From a bacterium (GTDB lineage: Bacteria; Bacillota; Clostridia; Oscillospirales; Acutalibacteraceae), in contig SFWF01000027.1 of NCBI GenBank assembly GCA_004560045.1, positions 1 to 27,348 on the forward strand: a stretch of 27,348 bases of DNA, read 5' to 3'. Position numbers and translations under genes: made by a program. The notes under the pieces were generated by a model. The model was not told the origin of the DNA and did no database searches. It saw only the letters and a list, made by a program, of their open reading frames with translations. Shown here piece by piece: positions 7,365 to 14,193 of the stretch. Position 1 is the first letter of the stretch; each line of letters starts with the position of its first letter.

Positions 7365-8019
7365 ACAGCCTTTAGATGCGGCCGAAATTCAGTTTGCGGT
7401 AGCCGAATCCTACAAGACCATCCGTACGAACCTGCTCTTCCTGCTTTCGCAGAACACGGGCTGTAAAATCATAACCATTTCCTCCCCTAAATCGGGCGAC
7501 GGAAAAACCACCAACGCGATAAACCTTTCTATCGCTTTTTCTCAGCTCGGAAAAAGAGTTCTTCTTATCGACTGCGACCTGAGACGACCCACCGTTGCGA
7601 AAAAGCTCCGTCTTGAAGAGACCGACGGCCTTTCGGGTATTCTCGCTGGCTTCTCCCCCGTCTCCGAGTCTATTGTAAACGTCAACCATTATTTAGACGT
7701 TCTTCCCGCAGGCGTTACCCCGCCCAACCCCTCGGAGCTTCTCACCTCCCCCGCACTTGACAAGCTTTTCGACAGTCTTAAGCTCGTTTACGACTTTATC
7801 GTTATCGATACTCCCCCTATGGGAATCGTCTCCGACGCTTTGGTCGTAGCGCCCAAGACCGACGGAGTTCTTATCGTAGTTAAGGAAAAATCTACCCTTC
7901 ATTCCGACTTTGAAAATCTGCTCGACAGTATTAAGCTCACGGGAGTACGTGCCCTCGGTGCTATTCTCAATGCCTCCTCCGCCGAAGAGACATATTCTCA
8001 TTATAAAAGCGTATATTAA
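7348..8019 (+). CDS. Bacterial tyrosine kinase, CapB/CpsD/YwqD family
   Basis: This 223-residue cytoplasmic kinase has the three BY-kinase nucleotide motifs: Walker A SSPKSGDGKTT (about 45-55), Walker A' LLIDCDLRRP (about 74-83) and Walker B FIVIDTPP (about 150-157). The C terminus ends with a tyrosine cluster (TYSHYKSVY), the usual autophosphorylation tail. An N-terminal EAYRTIRTN-like stretch (ESYKTIRTN) is the family's oligomerisation motif. The start is GTG at 7348, with AGGGAGGT ending nine bases before it. It should work with the adjacent modulator to control polysaccharide synthesis or other substrates. It is followed by a strong terminator, so the pair is a complete two-gene unit without a capsule locus here. 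Confidence 0.9.
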   Translation: MDAQNKQPLDAAEIQFAVAESYKTIRTNLLFLLSQNTGCKIITISSPKSGDGKTTNAINLSIAFSQLGKRVLLIDCDLRRPTVAKKLRLEETDGLSGILAGFSPVSESIVNVNHYLDVLPAGVTPPNPSELLTSPALDKLFDSLKLVYDFIVIDTPPMGIVSDALVVAPKTDGVLIVVKEKSTLHSDFENLLDSIKLTGVRALGAILNASSAEETYSHYKSVY

Positions 8020-8047
8020 AACGGAGGCATTGCCTCCGTTTGTTTTT
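8019..8047 (+). terminator. Intrinsic terminator after the BY-kinase
   Basis: A perfect 10-bp stem (8019-8028 with 8032-8041, loop ATT) starts at the stop codon and is followed by GTTTTTG. It is one of the clearest terminators in the window. Confidence 0.85.
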
Positions 8048-8227
8048 GTAAAATTTTACGGTTGCAGTTGTAGGGGAGGGGCCTTTGGCCGCAGTGGACA
8101 GTGGTCAGTGAACAGTGAACAGAAAAGAGTAACGCCTTCGGCGTGAGTACCACTACGCGCGAGTAAACAGAGTAACGGATACCGAGGCAATTTATCTGAA
8201 GCCCGACGCCTGACAAAGGAAGAAATT
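8048..8227. repeat. Intergenic repeat cluster, left of pgeF
   Basis: No gene is supported here. In order it holds a GTAGGGGAGGGG...GGCCGC unit (8070-8092) and a 7-bp-period array of TG(A/G)ACAG-type units (8093-8122). Then come AGAGTAACGCCTTCGGCGTG with a UUCG-type hairpin (about 8126-8145), the ACGCGCGAGTAA segment and CGGATACCGAGGCAATTTAT (8176-8195). The 8092-8184 part recurs inverted at 9526-9605. The 8176-8195 part recurs directly at 9363-9382. A short AAGGA site for pgeF lies at the end. Confidence 0.8.
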
Positions 8228-9055
8228 ATGTTAAAATCCAAAACCTTAAACATTCATAAAAACGGTGAGGTAGTTTACCTGACCTTTCCGAAAATTGAGG
8301 CCGCAGGAGGCGCACGTCACGCCTTTTCCACCCGTCTGGGCGGTGTCAGCAAGGGAAACTGCTCTGCAATGAGCTTCGGCTTTTCCCTCGGCGACAACAA
8401 AAACGACGTTCTTAAAAATTACGAGATCTTTTGCCGTGCTTTCGGCGCGAAGGCCGAAAACTGCGTCCTTTCTCAGCAGACCCATACCTCAAATCTTCGT
8501 GTGGTGACAAGAGAGGATATCGGTAAAGGAATTTTCCGAGAAAGAGACTATTCCGATATCGACGGCCTTGTCACGAACGAAAAGGACGTCGTCCTCGTGA
8601 CGCAGTACGCCGACTGTACCCCCCTTGCCTTTTACGACCCCGTAAAGAGGGTGGTCGCAGCCTCCCACGGCGGATGGCGGGGAACCGTGGCCGAGATCGC
8701 GAGGAAAACGGTCGAAAAAATGACAGAGGAATTCGGCTCTGATCCCGCCGATATCCTTTGCGGAATAGGACCCAACATCTGGCAATGCTGCTACGAGGTC
8801 GACGACCCCGTTATTAACGAGATAAATAAGCTTTCTTATCTCGAGCTTCCCTCCTGCTATACCGTTAAGGGGGGCGGAAAATATATGCTCGATCTGAGAG
8901 AGGTAAACCGCGAAATTCTTATTCACGCAGGAGTAAAGCCCGAGAATATCGACGTAGCCGACCTTTGCACCTGCTGTAACAGCGATATTTTCCACTCCCA
9001 CCGCGCCACAAAGGGCAAGCGGGGAACGCTGGCGCTAATGATAGCTTTAGACTAA
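8228..9055 (+). CDS. pgeF: Peptidoglycan editing factor PgeF (YfiH/DUF152 laccase-fold)
   Basis: This 275-residue protein matches the PgeF/YfiH multicopper-oxidase-like family over its full length. It shows QQTHTSNL, TQYADCTPL, HGGWRGTV, CGIGPNIWQCCYEV and CTCCNSDIFHSHRATKGKRG, whose histidines and cysteines form the metal or active site. In E. coli the protein removes wrongly incorporated L-Ser-containing precursors from peptidoglycan synthesis; other members have been reported to act on purine nucleosides. AAAGGA precedes the ATG. Both sides of the gene consist of repeats, and no good promoter was found between the upstream terminator and the start, so its promoter may lie within the repeat sequence. 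Confidence 0.9.
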   Translation: MLKSKTLNIHKNGEVVYLTFPKIEAAGGARHAFSTRLGGVSKGNCSAMSFGFSLGDNKNDVLKNYEIFCRAFGAKAENCVLSQQTHTSNLRVVTREDIGKGIFRERDYSDIDGLVTNEKDVVLVTQYADCTPLAFYDPVKRVVAASHGGWRGTVAEIARKTVEKMTEEFGSDPADILCGIGPNIWQCCYEVDDPVINEINKLSYLELPSCYTVKGGGKYMLDLREVNREILIHAGVKPENIDVADLCTCCNSDIFHSHRATKGKRGTLALMIALD

Positions 9056-9763
9056 GCTTCGGCTTCGCCGAGGGAAATACACTGCGTTAGGGAAGAGGGG
9101 TGACACAGGGAAAAGGGAAAGGGGAAATGGGAAAAGAACATCGCAAATTTCATAACATCTCTACGGCAACCGTAGGGGAGGGCCTTGTGTCCTCCCGAGG
9201 AAAATGAGACGGAGATAAACGGCTGTCCTCGATATGAAATTTATTGTAAAACCGTAGGGGCGGTCATCGGCCGCCTGTGAGATAAATATTGGTTGCACAT
9301 CACCATTCGGTTGTTATCAAACCTTTGGTCTGCTCGGGTCGTTGAGGACACCGACCCCTACACGGATACCGAGGCAATTTATTGGGAGGTTGTAGGGGAT
9401 GGCGTCCCCGACATCCCGAGCGGGACTTATTGTTTAATTAAATATGGATTGTATGTTATCCCGTCCGGATTTGCGATATAGGTTTCCCTCATCCACCGCG
9501 ATGCGGTCCCCCTCAGTCTTATTTTCGGTATCTTTACTCTTATTACTCGCGCGTAGCGCTACTCACGCCGAAGGCGTTACTCTGTTCACTGTATACTGTC
9601 CACTGCGTAGCCCCTCGTCCCTAACCTTTCCCATTTCCCCTTTCCCTTTTCCCTGCTTCAAAGCTGTCCACTGTTCACTGTCCACTGTCCACTGCGACCC
9701 TTGTCCCTATTCCCTATTCCCTATTCCCTGTTTTTATCCGCCAAGGCGGATAAAAACAAATGC
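9056..9763. repeat. Long non-coding stretch made of intergenic repeats
   Basis: No gene is supported. It contains a CGGC-TTCG-CCG hairpin just after pgeF (9060-9072) and a purine array with 7-bp period (about 9106-9138). Three GTAGGGG-type palindromic units follow at 9172-9200, 9254-9276 and 9392-9423. A direct copy of CGGATACCGAGGCAATTTAT lies at 9363-9382. The inverted copy of the 8092-8184 repeat is at 9526-9605. Pyrimidine heptad arrays (about 9628-9655), a CTGTCCA/CTGTTCA array (9664-9694) and TATTCCC units (about 9707-9729) come next. Last is a perfect 12-bp palindrome (9731-9756). Small open frames here are composed of repeat sequence and are not believed. Confidence 0.8.
9731..9756. 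repeat. Perfect palindrome before the yerC promoter
   Basis: TTTTTATCCGCC (9731-9742) pairs perfectly with GGCGGATAAAAA (9745-9756). The T-run is on the 5' side and the A-run on the 3' side, which is the reverse of an intrinsic terminator, on both strands. It looks like a REP-type palindrome. Confidence 0.8.
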
Positions 9764-9792
9764 TTTACAACGCTAAAAAATTAAAGTATAAT
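9764..9792 (+). promoter_or_regulatory. Promoter of yerC (and probably metY)
   Basis: TTTACA (9764-9769), a 17-base spacer and TATAAT (9787-9792) lie 36 bases upstream of the yerC ATG at 9829. A second TATAAT at 9803-9808 has only a poor -35. Confidence 0.65.
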
Positions 9793-9828
9793 ATTTCAGT
9801 AGTATAATTACCGAAAAGGGTGATCCAA

Positions 9829-10119
9829 ATGGCTCAAAAAATAAACCCCGATATGCTTAGTGAAATGTACGAGCTTTTTGCCCGTATTGACGATCCCGAG
9901 GATTTTAAGCTTTTCCTCGACGATCTTTGCACCTATAAGGAGCTTGAGCAGATGGCGGGACGAATCGCCGCCGCAAAGCTTTTTATGGAGGATAAGACCT
10001 ACATACAGGTCAACGAGGTCACGAGTATAAGCTCGGCGACCTTAAGCCGAGTCAGCCGTTGCGTAAAGCACGGCGAGGGCTATAAAAAAATTCTTAAAAA
10101 ATACAGTCAAAGCCTTTAA
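9829..10119 (+). CDS. yerC: YerC/YecD family TrpR-like DNA-binding protein
   Basis: This 96-residue protein belongs to the TrpR superfamily, YerC/YecD group. The centre LDDLCTYKELEQMAGRIAAA (about 34-53) is the first conserved helix pair, and VNEVTSISSATLSRVSRCVKHG (about 64-85) is the helix-turn-helix with the typical SSATLSRV recognition helix. Such proteins are presumed repressors; targets are generally unknown. I chose ATG at 9829, with AAGGG eight bases upstream; a GTG at 9820 overlaps that site. It lies 45 bases upstream of metY without a terminator, so it may be cotranscribed with it, and control of methionine genes is a reasonable but untested guess. Confidence 0.88.
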   Translation: MAQKINPDMLSEMYELFARIDDPEDFKLFLDDLCTYKELEQMAGRIAAAKLFMEDKTYIQVNEVTSISSATLSRVSRCVKHGEGYKKILKKYSQSL

Positions 10120-10164
10120 ACCCGAACCGGCTTGAAGGCTTTGGCTAAAACGGAGGAAAAACAA

Positions 10165-11436
10165 ATGAAAATCGAAACCGCTTGCATACACGAAGGCTAT
10201 ACTCCGAAGCAGGGCGAGCCCCGTCAGCTTCCCGTTTATCAGAGCACTACCTTTAAATACGACACCAGCGACTATATGGGAAAGCTTTTCGACCTTGAGG
10301 CCGAGGGCTATTTCTATACCCGTCTGCAAAATCCCACCAACGACGCCGTTGCCGCAAAGATCTGCGCAATGGAGGGGGGAGTTGCCGCAATGCTGACCTC
10401 CTCGGGTCAGGCCGCCAACTTCTACGCTATTTTCAATATCTGCGAAGCGGGGGATCATTTCATTGCTTCCTCCTCTATCTACGGCGGAACCTACAACCTT
10501 TTCGGCGTTACCATGAGGAAGATGGGAATCGAATGTACCTTCGTTGACCAGACCCTCCCCGAAGAGGAGCTCGCAAAATATTTTAAGCCCAACACCAAGG
10601 CGGTATTCGGCGAGACCATCACCAACCCCACCTGCACCATCTTCGATTTCGAGAAGTTCGCCCGTCTTGCTCACGGTCACGGCGTTCCCCTTATCGTTGA
10701 TAACACCTTTGCTACCCCCGTAAACTGCCGTCCCTTCGACTTTGGTGTTGATATAGTTACCCACTCCACCACCAAGTATATGGACGGTTTGGGAGTAAGC
10801 GTCGGCGGCTGTATCGTAGATAGCGGAAACTTCGACTGGATGGCTCATGCCGAGAAATTCCCCGGCCTTTGCACCCCCGACGACTCCTATCACGGAATAA
10901 CCTATGCCGAGCGCTTCGGTAAGGGAGCCTATATAACCAAGGCCACCGCACAGCTTATGCGCGATTTAGGCTCCATTCAGGCTCCTCAGAACGCCTTCTA
11001 TCTTAACCTCGGTCTCGAAACCCTTGCCGTCCGTATGGAGAGACACTGCGCAAACGCACTTGCCGTTGCAAGGTTCCTTAAGTCTCAGGATAAGGTTGCC
11101 TGGGTTCATTATGCCGATTTAGAGGGCGACGAATACCACGACCTTGCCAAAAAGTATATGCCTAAGGGTACCTGCGGCGTGCTTGCCTTCGCCGTTAAGG
11201 GCGGAAGAGAAAAGGCCATTAAGTTTATGGATTCCCTTAAGTTCGTTAGCATCGTGACCCACGTTGCCGACGCAAAGTCCTGCCTCTTACACCCCGCTTC
11301 CCATACCCACCGTCAGCTCACCGACGAGCAGCTTATCGAGGCAGGAGTAGCCCCCGACCTAATACGTCTCTCGGTCGGAATCGAGTCGGCCGACGACATT
11401 ATCGCCGACCTTAAGCAGGCCCTTGAGCTTATTTAA
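10165..11436 (+). CDS. metY: O-acetylhomoserine aminocarboxypropyltransferase (sulfhydrylase) MetY
   Basis: This 423-residue PLP enzyme of the Cys/Met metabolism family should convert O-acetylhomoserine and sulfide to homocysteine. It has the conserved start IETACIHEGYTPKQGEPRQL, YTRLQNPTNDAVAAKI (about 53-68), the SSGQAANFYAIF stretch and SSSIYGGTYNLF. The PLP lysine is in THSTTKYMDG, and RLSVGIESADDIIADLKQAL lies at the end. Its length and the large insert before IVTHV fit MetY rather than the shorter MetB/MetC enzymes. ATG at 10165 follows CGGAGG by eight bases; an upstream in-frame TTG at 10132 lacks a binding site. metA follows 174 bases later, giving a two-enzyme route to homocysteine. 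Confidence 0.93.
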   Translation: MKIETACIHEGYTPKQGEPRQLPVYQSTTFKYDTSDYMGKLFDLEAEGYFYTRLQNPTNDAVAAKICAMEGGVAAMLTSSGQAANFYAIFNICEAGDHFIASSSIYGGTYNLFGVTMRKMGIECTFVDQTLPEEELAKYFKPNTKAVFGETITNPTCTIFDFEKFARLAHGHGVPLIVDNTFATPVNCRPFDFGVDIVTHSTTKYMDGLGVSVGGCIVDSGNFDWMAHAEKFPGLCTPDDSYHGITYAERFGKGAYITKATAQLMRDLGSIQAPQNAFYLNLGLETLAVRMERHCANALAVARFLKSQDKVAWVHYADLEGDEYHDLAKKYMPKGTCGVLAFAVKGGREKAIKFMDSLKFVSIVTHVADAKSCLLHPASHTHRQLTDEQLIEAGVAPDLIRLSVGIESADDIIADLKQALELI

Positions 11437-11610
11437 ATATTCGGCTTCGCCGAGCCAAGTATCACGATTTAGGGACAAGGGACAAGGGGAGCTTCAATAA
11501 GCTCTCTATCTGAATTAGTTGCCCCTCTTCCCTCCCCCCCTCTTCCCTAACCCACAGTCTTTAAATAAGATAATATCTTAAGCAAATTTGATCAAAATAG
11601 GAGACCTAAA
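11437..11610. repeat. metY-metA gap with heptad repeats and palindromes
   Basis: After metY comes TCGGCTTCGCCGA, a short hairpin like the one after pgeF. A purine array of AGGGACA units (about 11471-11489) is followed by a GAGCTT-CAAT-AAGCTC hairpin and a pyrimidine array (about 11522-11548), so the two arrays could pair as a long imperfect stem. Two palindromes then precede metA: TAAGAT-AAT-ATCTTA (11566-11580) and TTTGATCAAA (11587-11596). I see no SAM riboswitch or T-box pattern. Confidence 0.65.
11587..11596 (+). promoter_or_regulatory. Palindrome just upstream of the metA ribosome binding site
   Basis: TTTGATCAAA is a perfect 10-bp palindrome ending a few bases before the AGGAG of metA. 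With the nearby 6-3-6 inverted repeat at 11566-11580 it could be an operator. No protein can be assigned. Confidence 0.3.
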
Positions 11611-12543
11611 ATGCCTATTAAAATCCCAAACGAGCTTCCTGCCACCAAGATTTTAAATGAGGAAAACATCTTCGTTATAACCGAGACCAGGGCGCTCACT
11701 CAGGACATCCGTCCTCTACAGATCCTTATAGTTAATCTTATGCCTACAAAAATAGTTACCGAAACTCAGCTTGCCCGAGTTCTCGGTAATACCCCTCTGC
11801 AGGTTGAGATGGAGCTTTTAATGATGTCCTCTCATAAATCGAAAAACACAAGCGAGGAGCATATGCTGGCCTTCTATAAGACCTTCGACGAGGTAAAGAA
11901 CCGCAATTTCGACGGAATGGTCATAACGGGAGCCCCCGTTGAGCATATGGCCTTCGAGCAGGTCGAATATTGGCAGGAGCTTTGCGAGATAATGGAATGG
12001 AGCAAGACCCACGTCACCTCCACCTTCCATATCTGCTGGGCCGCTCAGGCCGCTCTTTACTACCACTACGGTATAGAGAAAAAACAGCTTGACAAAAAGC
12101 TATTCGGCGTTTTCGAGCATACGGTAGACCACAAGGGCTCCATCCTTTTCAGAGGCTTTGACGATACCTTTATGGTGCCTCATTCCCGTCACACCACCGT
12201 TTTAGCCGAGGATATCGAAAAGGTTCCCGAGCTTAAAATTCTTTCGACGGGTAAGGAGGTCGGAGTTTACGCCGTCGCCACCGACCGCGGCCGTCAGATA
12301 TTCATTACGGGGCATTCGGAATACGATGCCGATACCCTTAATAAGGAATATATGCGGGATAAAAACGCAGGTCTTCCCATCGACATCCCCGTAAACTATT
12401 TCCCGAACGACGACGATACCCTCCCCCCGAAGGTCACCTGGCGCTCGGGCGCAAACCTCCTTTATTCCAACTGGCTAAACTATTTCGTTTACCAGACCAC
12501 CCCCTATGACATCGATGAAATAAGCAAAGAGGATAAGCCGTAA
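11611..12543 (+). CDS. metA: Homoserine O-acetyltransferase, MetA family
   Basis: This 310-residue enzyme activates homoserine in methionine synthesis. It matches the MetA family (glutamine-amidotransferase-like fold) with PIKIPNELPA at the start and LMPTKIVTETQLARVLGNTP. The nucleophile is Cys142 in FHICWAAQA, and His235 with Glu237 (TGHSEYD) completes the triad. Residue 111 is Glu (TGAPVEHM). Work on Bacillus cereus MetA showed that Glu at this position goes with acetyl-CoA, while Gly in E. coli goes with succinyl-CoA. Acetyl transfer is therefore predicted, which matches the adjacent metY. AGGAG precedes the ATG. A hairpin overlaps the stop codon. Confidence 0.93.
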   Translation: MPIKIPNELPATKILNEENIFVITETRALTQDIRPLQILIVNLMPTKIVTETQLARVLGNTPLQVEMELLMMSSHKSKNTSEEHMLAFYKTFDEVKNRNFDGMVITGAPVEHMAFEQVEYWQELCEIMEWSKTHVTSTFHICWAAQAALYYHYGIEKKQLDKKLFGVFEHTVDHKGSILFRGFDDTFMVPHSRHTTVLAEDIEKVPELKILSTGKEVGVYAVATDRGRQIFITGHSEYDADTLNKEYMRDKNAGLPIDIPVNYFPNDDDTLPPKVTWRSGANLLYSNWLNYFVYQTTPYDIDEISKEDKP

Positions 12544-12563
12544 GTTTTCTTGCGGCTTATTTT
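12533..12563 (+). terminator. Hairpin terminator overlapping the metA stop codon
   Basis: A 12-bp stem (12533-12544 with 12549-12560, one T-G wobble) closes a TTTT loop and is followed by TTTAG. The short T-run suggests partial termination before the DUF6472 gene, whose start is only 16 bases further on. Confidence 0.6.
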
Positions 12564-12578
12564 AGAAAGAAGTTTTTT

Positions 12579-12770
12579 ATGAATAAAAAAGAAAGCAATA
12601 CCGCCTGCGAGCTTTGTGTAAACTACGTCTGGGACGAGGAGGACGAGTGTTATTCCTGCCTCGTAAATTTAGACGAGGACGAATATATCGCCTTCGTTTC
12701 TAACCCAAACTACCGCTGTCCCTATTTCCGTCTCGACGACGAATATTCTATTGTAAGGAAGCAGAACTGA
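12579..12770 (+). CDS. DUF6472 family small cysteine-rich protein
   Basis: This 63-residue acidic protein has the pattern of a small family common in gut Clostridia (DUF6472): CELCVNY (Cys11, Cys14), DEEDECYSC (about 20-28), VNLDEDEY, CPYFRLDDEYSIVRKQ at the C terminus. The five cysteines could bind a metal such as zinc; this is inference, and no function is known to me. Its stop codon TGA overlaps the ATG of the following decarboxylase (TGATG), indicating translational coupling. The family is often seen next to an Orn/Lys/Arg decarboxylase-like gene, as far as I recall. Confidence 0.8.
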   Translation: MNKKESNTACELCVNYVWDEEDECYSCLVNLDEDEYIAFVSNPNYRCPYFRLDDEYSIVRKQN

Positions 12771-14131
12771 TGCTTGAAAAGGATATAAAAAAGGTTATAG
12801 AGGATGTATATCCCTTCCATATGCCGGGTCACAAGCGGCAAAAGCAATGGTTCGAGGGGCTTTACGACCTCGATATTACCGAAATATCGGGAGCCGACGA
12901 CCTCCACTCGCCAAGCGGTATTATTATGGAGGCTCAGCGCAGAGTCAGCCGTCAGCTCGGCACGGTCAGCAGTATATTTTTAACCGGTGGCTCGACCTGC
13001 GGAATACTTTCGGCAATTTCGGCCGTTTGCGGCAAGGGTGATAGTATCGTCATCGGACGAAACTGCCACAGATCGGTTTATAATGCCTGCCTTATAAATA
13101 ACCTCAGCACCGAATACGTCTATCCCGTTTTAAGACCGAGGCTGGGCTGCTTTGGCGAGGTTCAGGCCTCCTTTGTGGCCGAAGCCTTGGAAAAAAGCGG
13201 CGCAAGGGCGGTGGTTATAACCTCCCCGACCTACGAGGGTATTATTTCGGATATCAAGGCCATCGCCAAGGTGGTTCATAAATATAAGGCCATACTTATC
13301 GTCGACTCGGCCCACGGGGCTCATTTAGGTCTTAGCGACCGTTTCCCCGAAAGCGCCCGAGACCTGGGCGCCGACATCGTTATAGAAAGCGCCCATAAGA
13401 CCATGCCCTGCCTTACGGGGGCGGCACTTGTTCATATCTGCTCCCACAGGGTAAGCTACTCGGCCCTTCAGGAAGCCCTCGGCCTTTTCGAGACCAGCAG
13501 TCCCCCCTACCCGATTTTATGCTCCATCGACCGCGCCTATAAGGCGGCCGAAAACGAAAAGCTTTTCGGGGAATATGCCGATAGGCTCGACCGCTTTTAC
13601 GAAAGAGCCAAATCGCTTCGCCGCCTTTCCCTTTACGAAACGAATGACCGCGGAAAGCTTATAATCTACTGCGGCGACAGCGATATCAGCGGCTTCGGGC
13701 TTAAAAAGAGTCTTCGGGAAAATTATCTGATCGAATGTGAAATGGCAATGCCTGCCTATGCTCTGGCAATGACCTCGGCAGCCGATACCGACGAGGGCTT
13801 CGAAAGACTGATATCCGCCCTTTTCCAAATCGACGAAGCTCTAAAAAACGGAAACAGAAGCCTCCCCCCGGCTCCCCCGAGGGCCGAAAGGGCTTCGAAG
13901 ATGCCCGAAGACGCCGAGCTAAAGCCGTTACACCTTAGAGGCTGTGTCGGTAAAGCCTCGGCCGAATTCGTTTTCGCCTATCCCCCGGGTAGTCCCATAA
14001 TCGCCCCCGGCGAAATCTTTTCGGAGGAAATTGTCGGCTATATGACCCATTTGTTTTCCACCGGCGCACAGGTTTATTCTTCCAAGGGAAAGTTTCCCGA
14101 TTTTCTTTACGTTTTTGAAGAAAATGATTGA
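12770..14131 (+). CDS. Orn/Lys/Arg decarboxylase family PLP enzyme
   Basis: This 453-residue fold-type I PLP enzyme carries the N-terminal signature HMPGHKRQ (17-24), the FLTGGSTCGILSAI cofactor region (about 64-77), and the PLP-lysine segment ESAHKTMPCLTGAALVH. The C-terminal part has VFAYPPGSPIIAPGE, the conserved motif of the family's C-terminal domain. The length fits the short Bacillus SpeA/YaaO type rather than the large (over 700 residue) biosynthetic or inducible decarboxylases of Enterobacteria. It probably decarboxylates arginine, lysine or ornithine to a polyamine precursor, but the substrate cannot be chosen from sequence. It overlaps the DUF6472 gene by one base. Confidence 0.87.
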   Translation: MLEKDIKKVIEDVYPFHMPGHKRQKQWFEGLYDLDITEISGADDLHSPSGIIMEAQRRVSRQLGTVSSIFLTGGSTCGILSAISAVCGKGDSIVIGRNCHRSVYNACLINNLSTEYVYPVLRPRLGCFGEVQASFVAEALEKSGARAVVITSPTYEGIISDIKAIAKVVHKYKAILIVDSAHGAHLGLSDRFPESARDLGADIVIESAHKTMPCLTGAALVHICSHRVSYSALQEALGLFETSSPPYPILCSIDRAYKAAENEKLFGEYADRLDRFYERAKSLRRLSLYETNDRGKLIIYCGDSDISGFGLKKSLRENYLIECEMAMPAYALAMTSAADTDEGFERLISALFQIDEALKNGNRSLPPAPPRAERASKMPEDAELKPLHLRGCVGKASAEFVFAYPPGSPIIAPGEIFSEEIVGYMTHLFSTGAQVYSSKGKFPDFLYVFEEND

Positions 14132-14156
14132 TAAAACCTGCATTATATAGTAGAAT
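14128..14156 (+). promoter_or_regulatory. Promoter of glyA
   Basis: TTGATA (14128-14133), a 17-base spacer and TAGAAT (14151-14156) lie 38 bases upstream of the glyA ATG. The -35 overlaps the stop codon region of the decarboxylase gene. Confidence 0.55.
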
Positions 14157-14193
14157 TACTTTAATGTGTTAAAATCCAAGGAGGACTTTTAAA

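Noticed and set aside
8056..8253. Small minus-strand open frames left of pgeF
   Set aside because: They are the other copy of the same translated repeat and run into the pgeF start region.
9731..9756. Intrinsic terminator
   Set aside because: The T-run precedes and the A-run follows the stem on both strands, which is the opposite of a terminator.
9293..9776. Two small plus-strand open frames in the gap after pgeF
   Set aside because: They translate repeat sequence (for example LLARSATHAEGVTLF), which also appears antisense at the left repeat cluster, so they are repeat artefacts.
10042..10893. A 283-codon open frame on the minus strand
   Set aside because: It lies opposite metY, has no ribosome binding site or recognisable family, and reflects the GC-rich codon use of the real gene.
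11437..11610. SAM riboswitch or T-box before metA
   Set aside because: The gap is taken up by heptad arrays and short palindromes; I find no conserved riboswitch core or T-box sequence. A covariance-model search would settle it.
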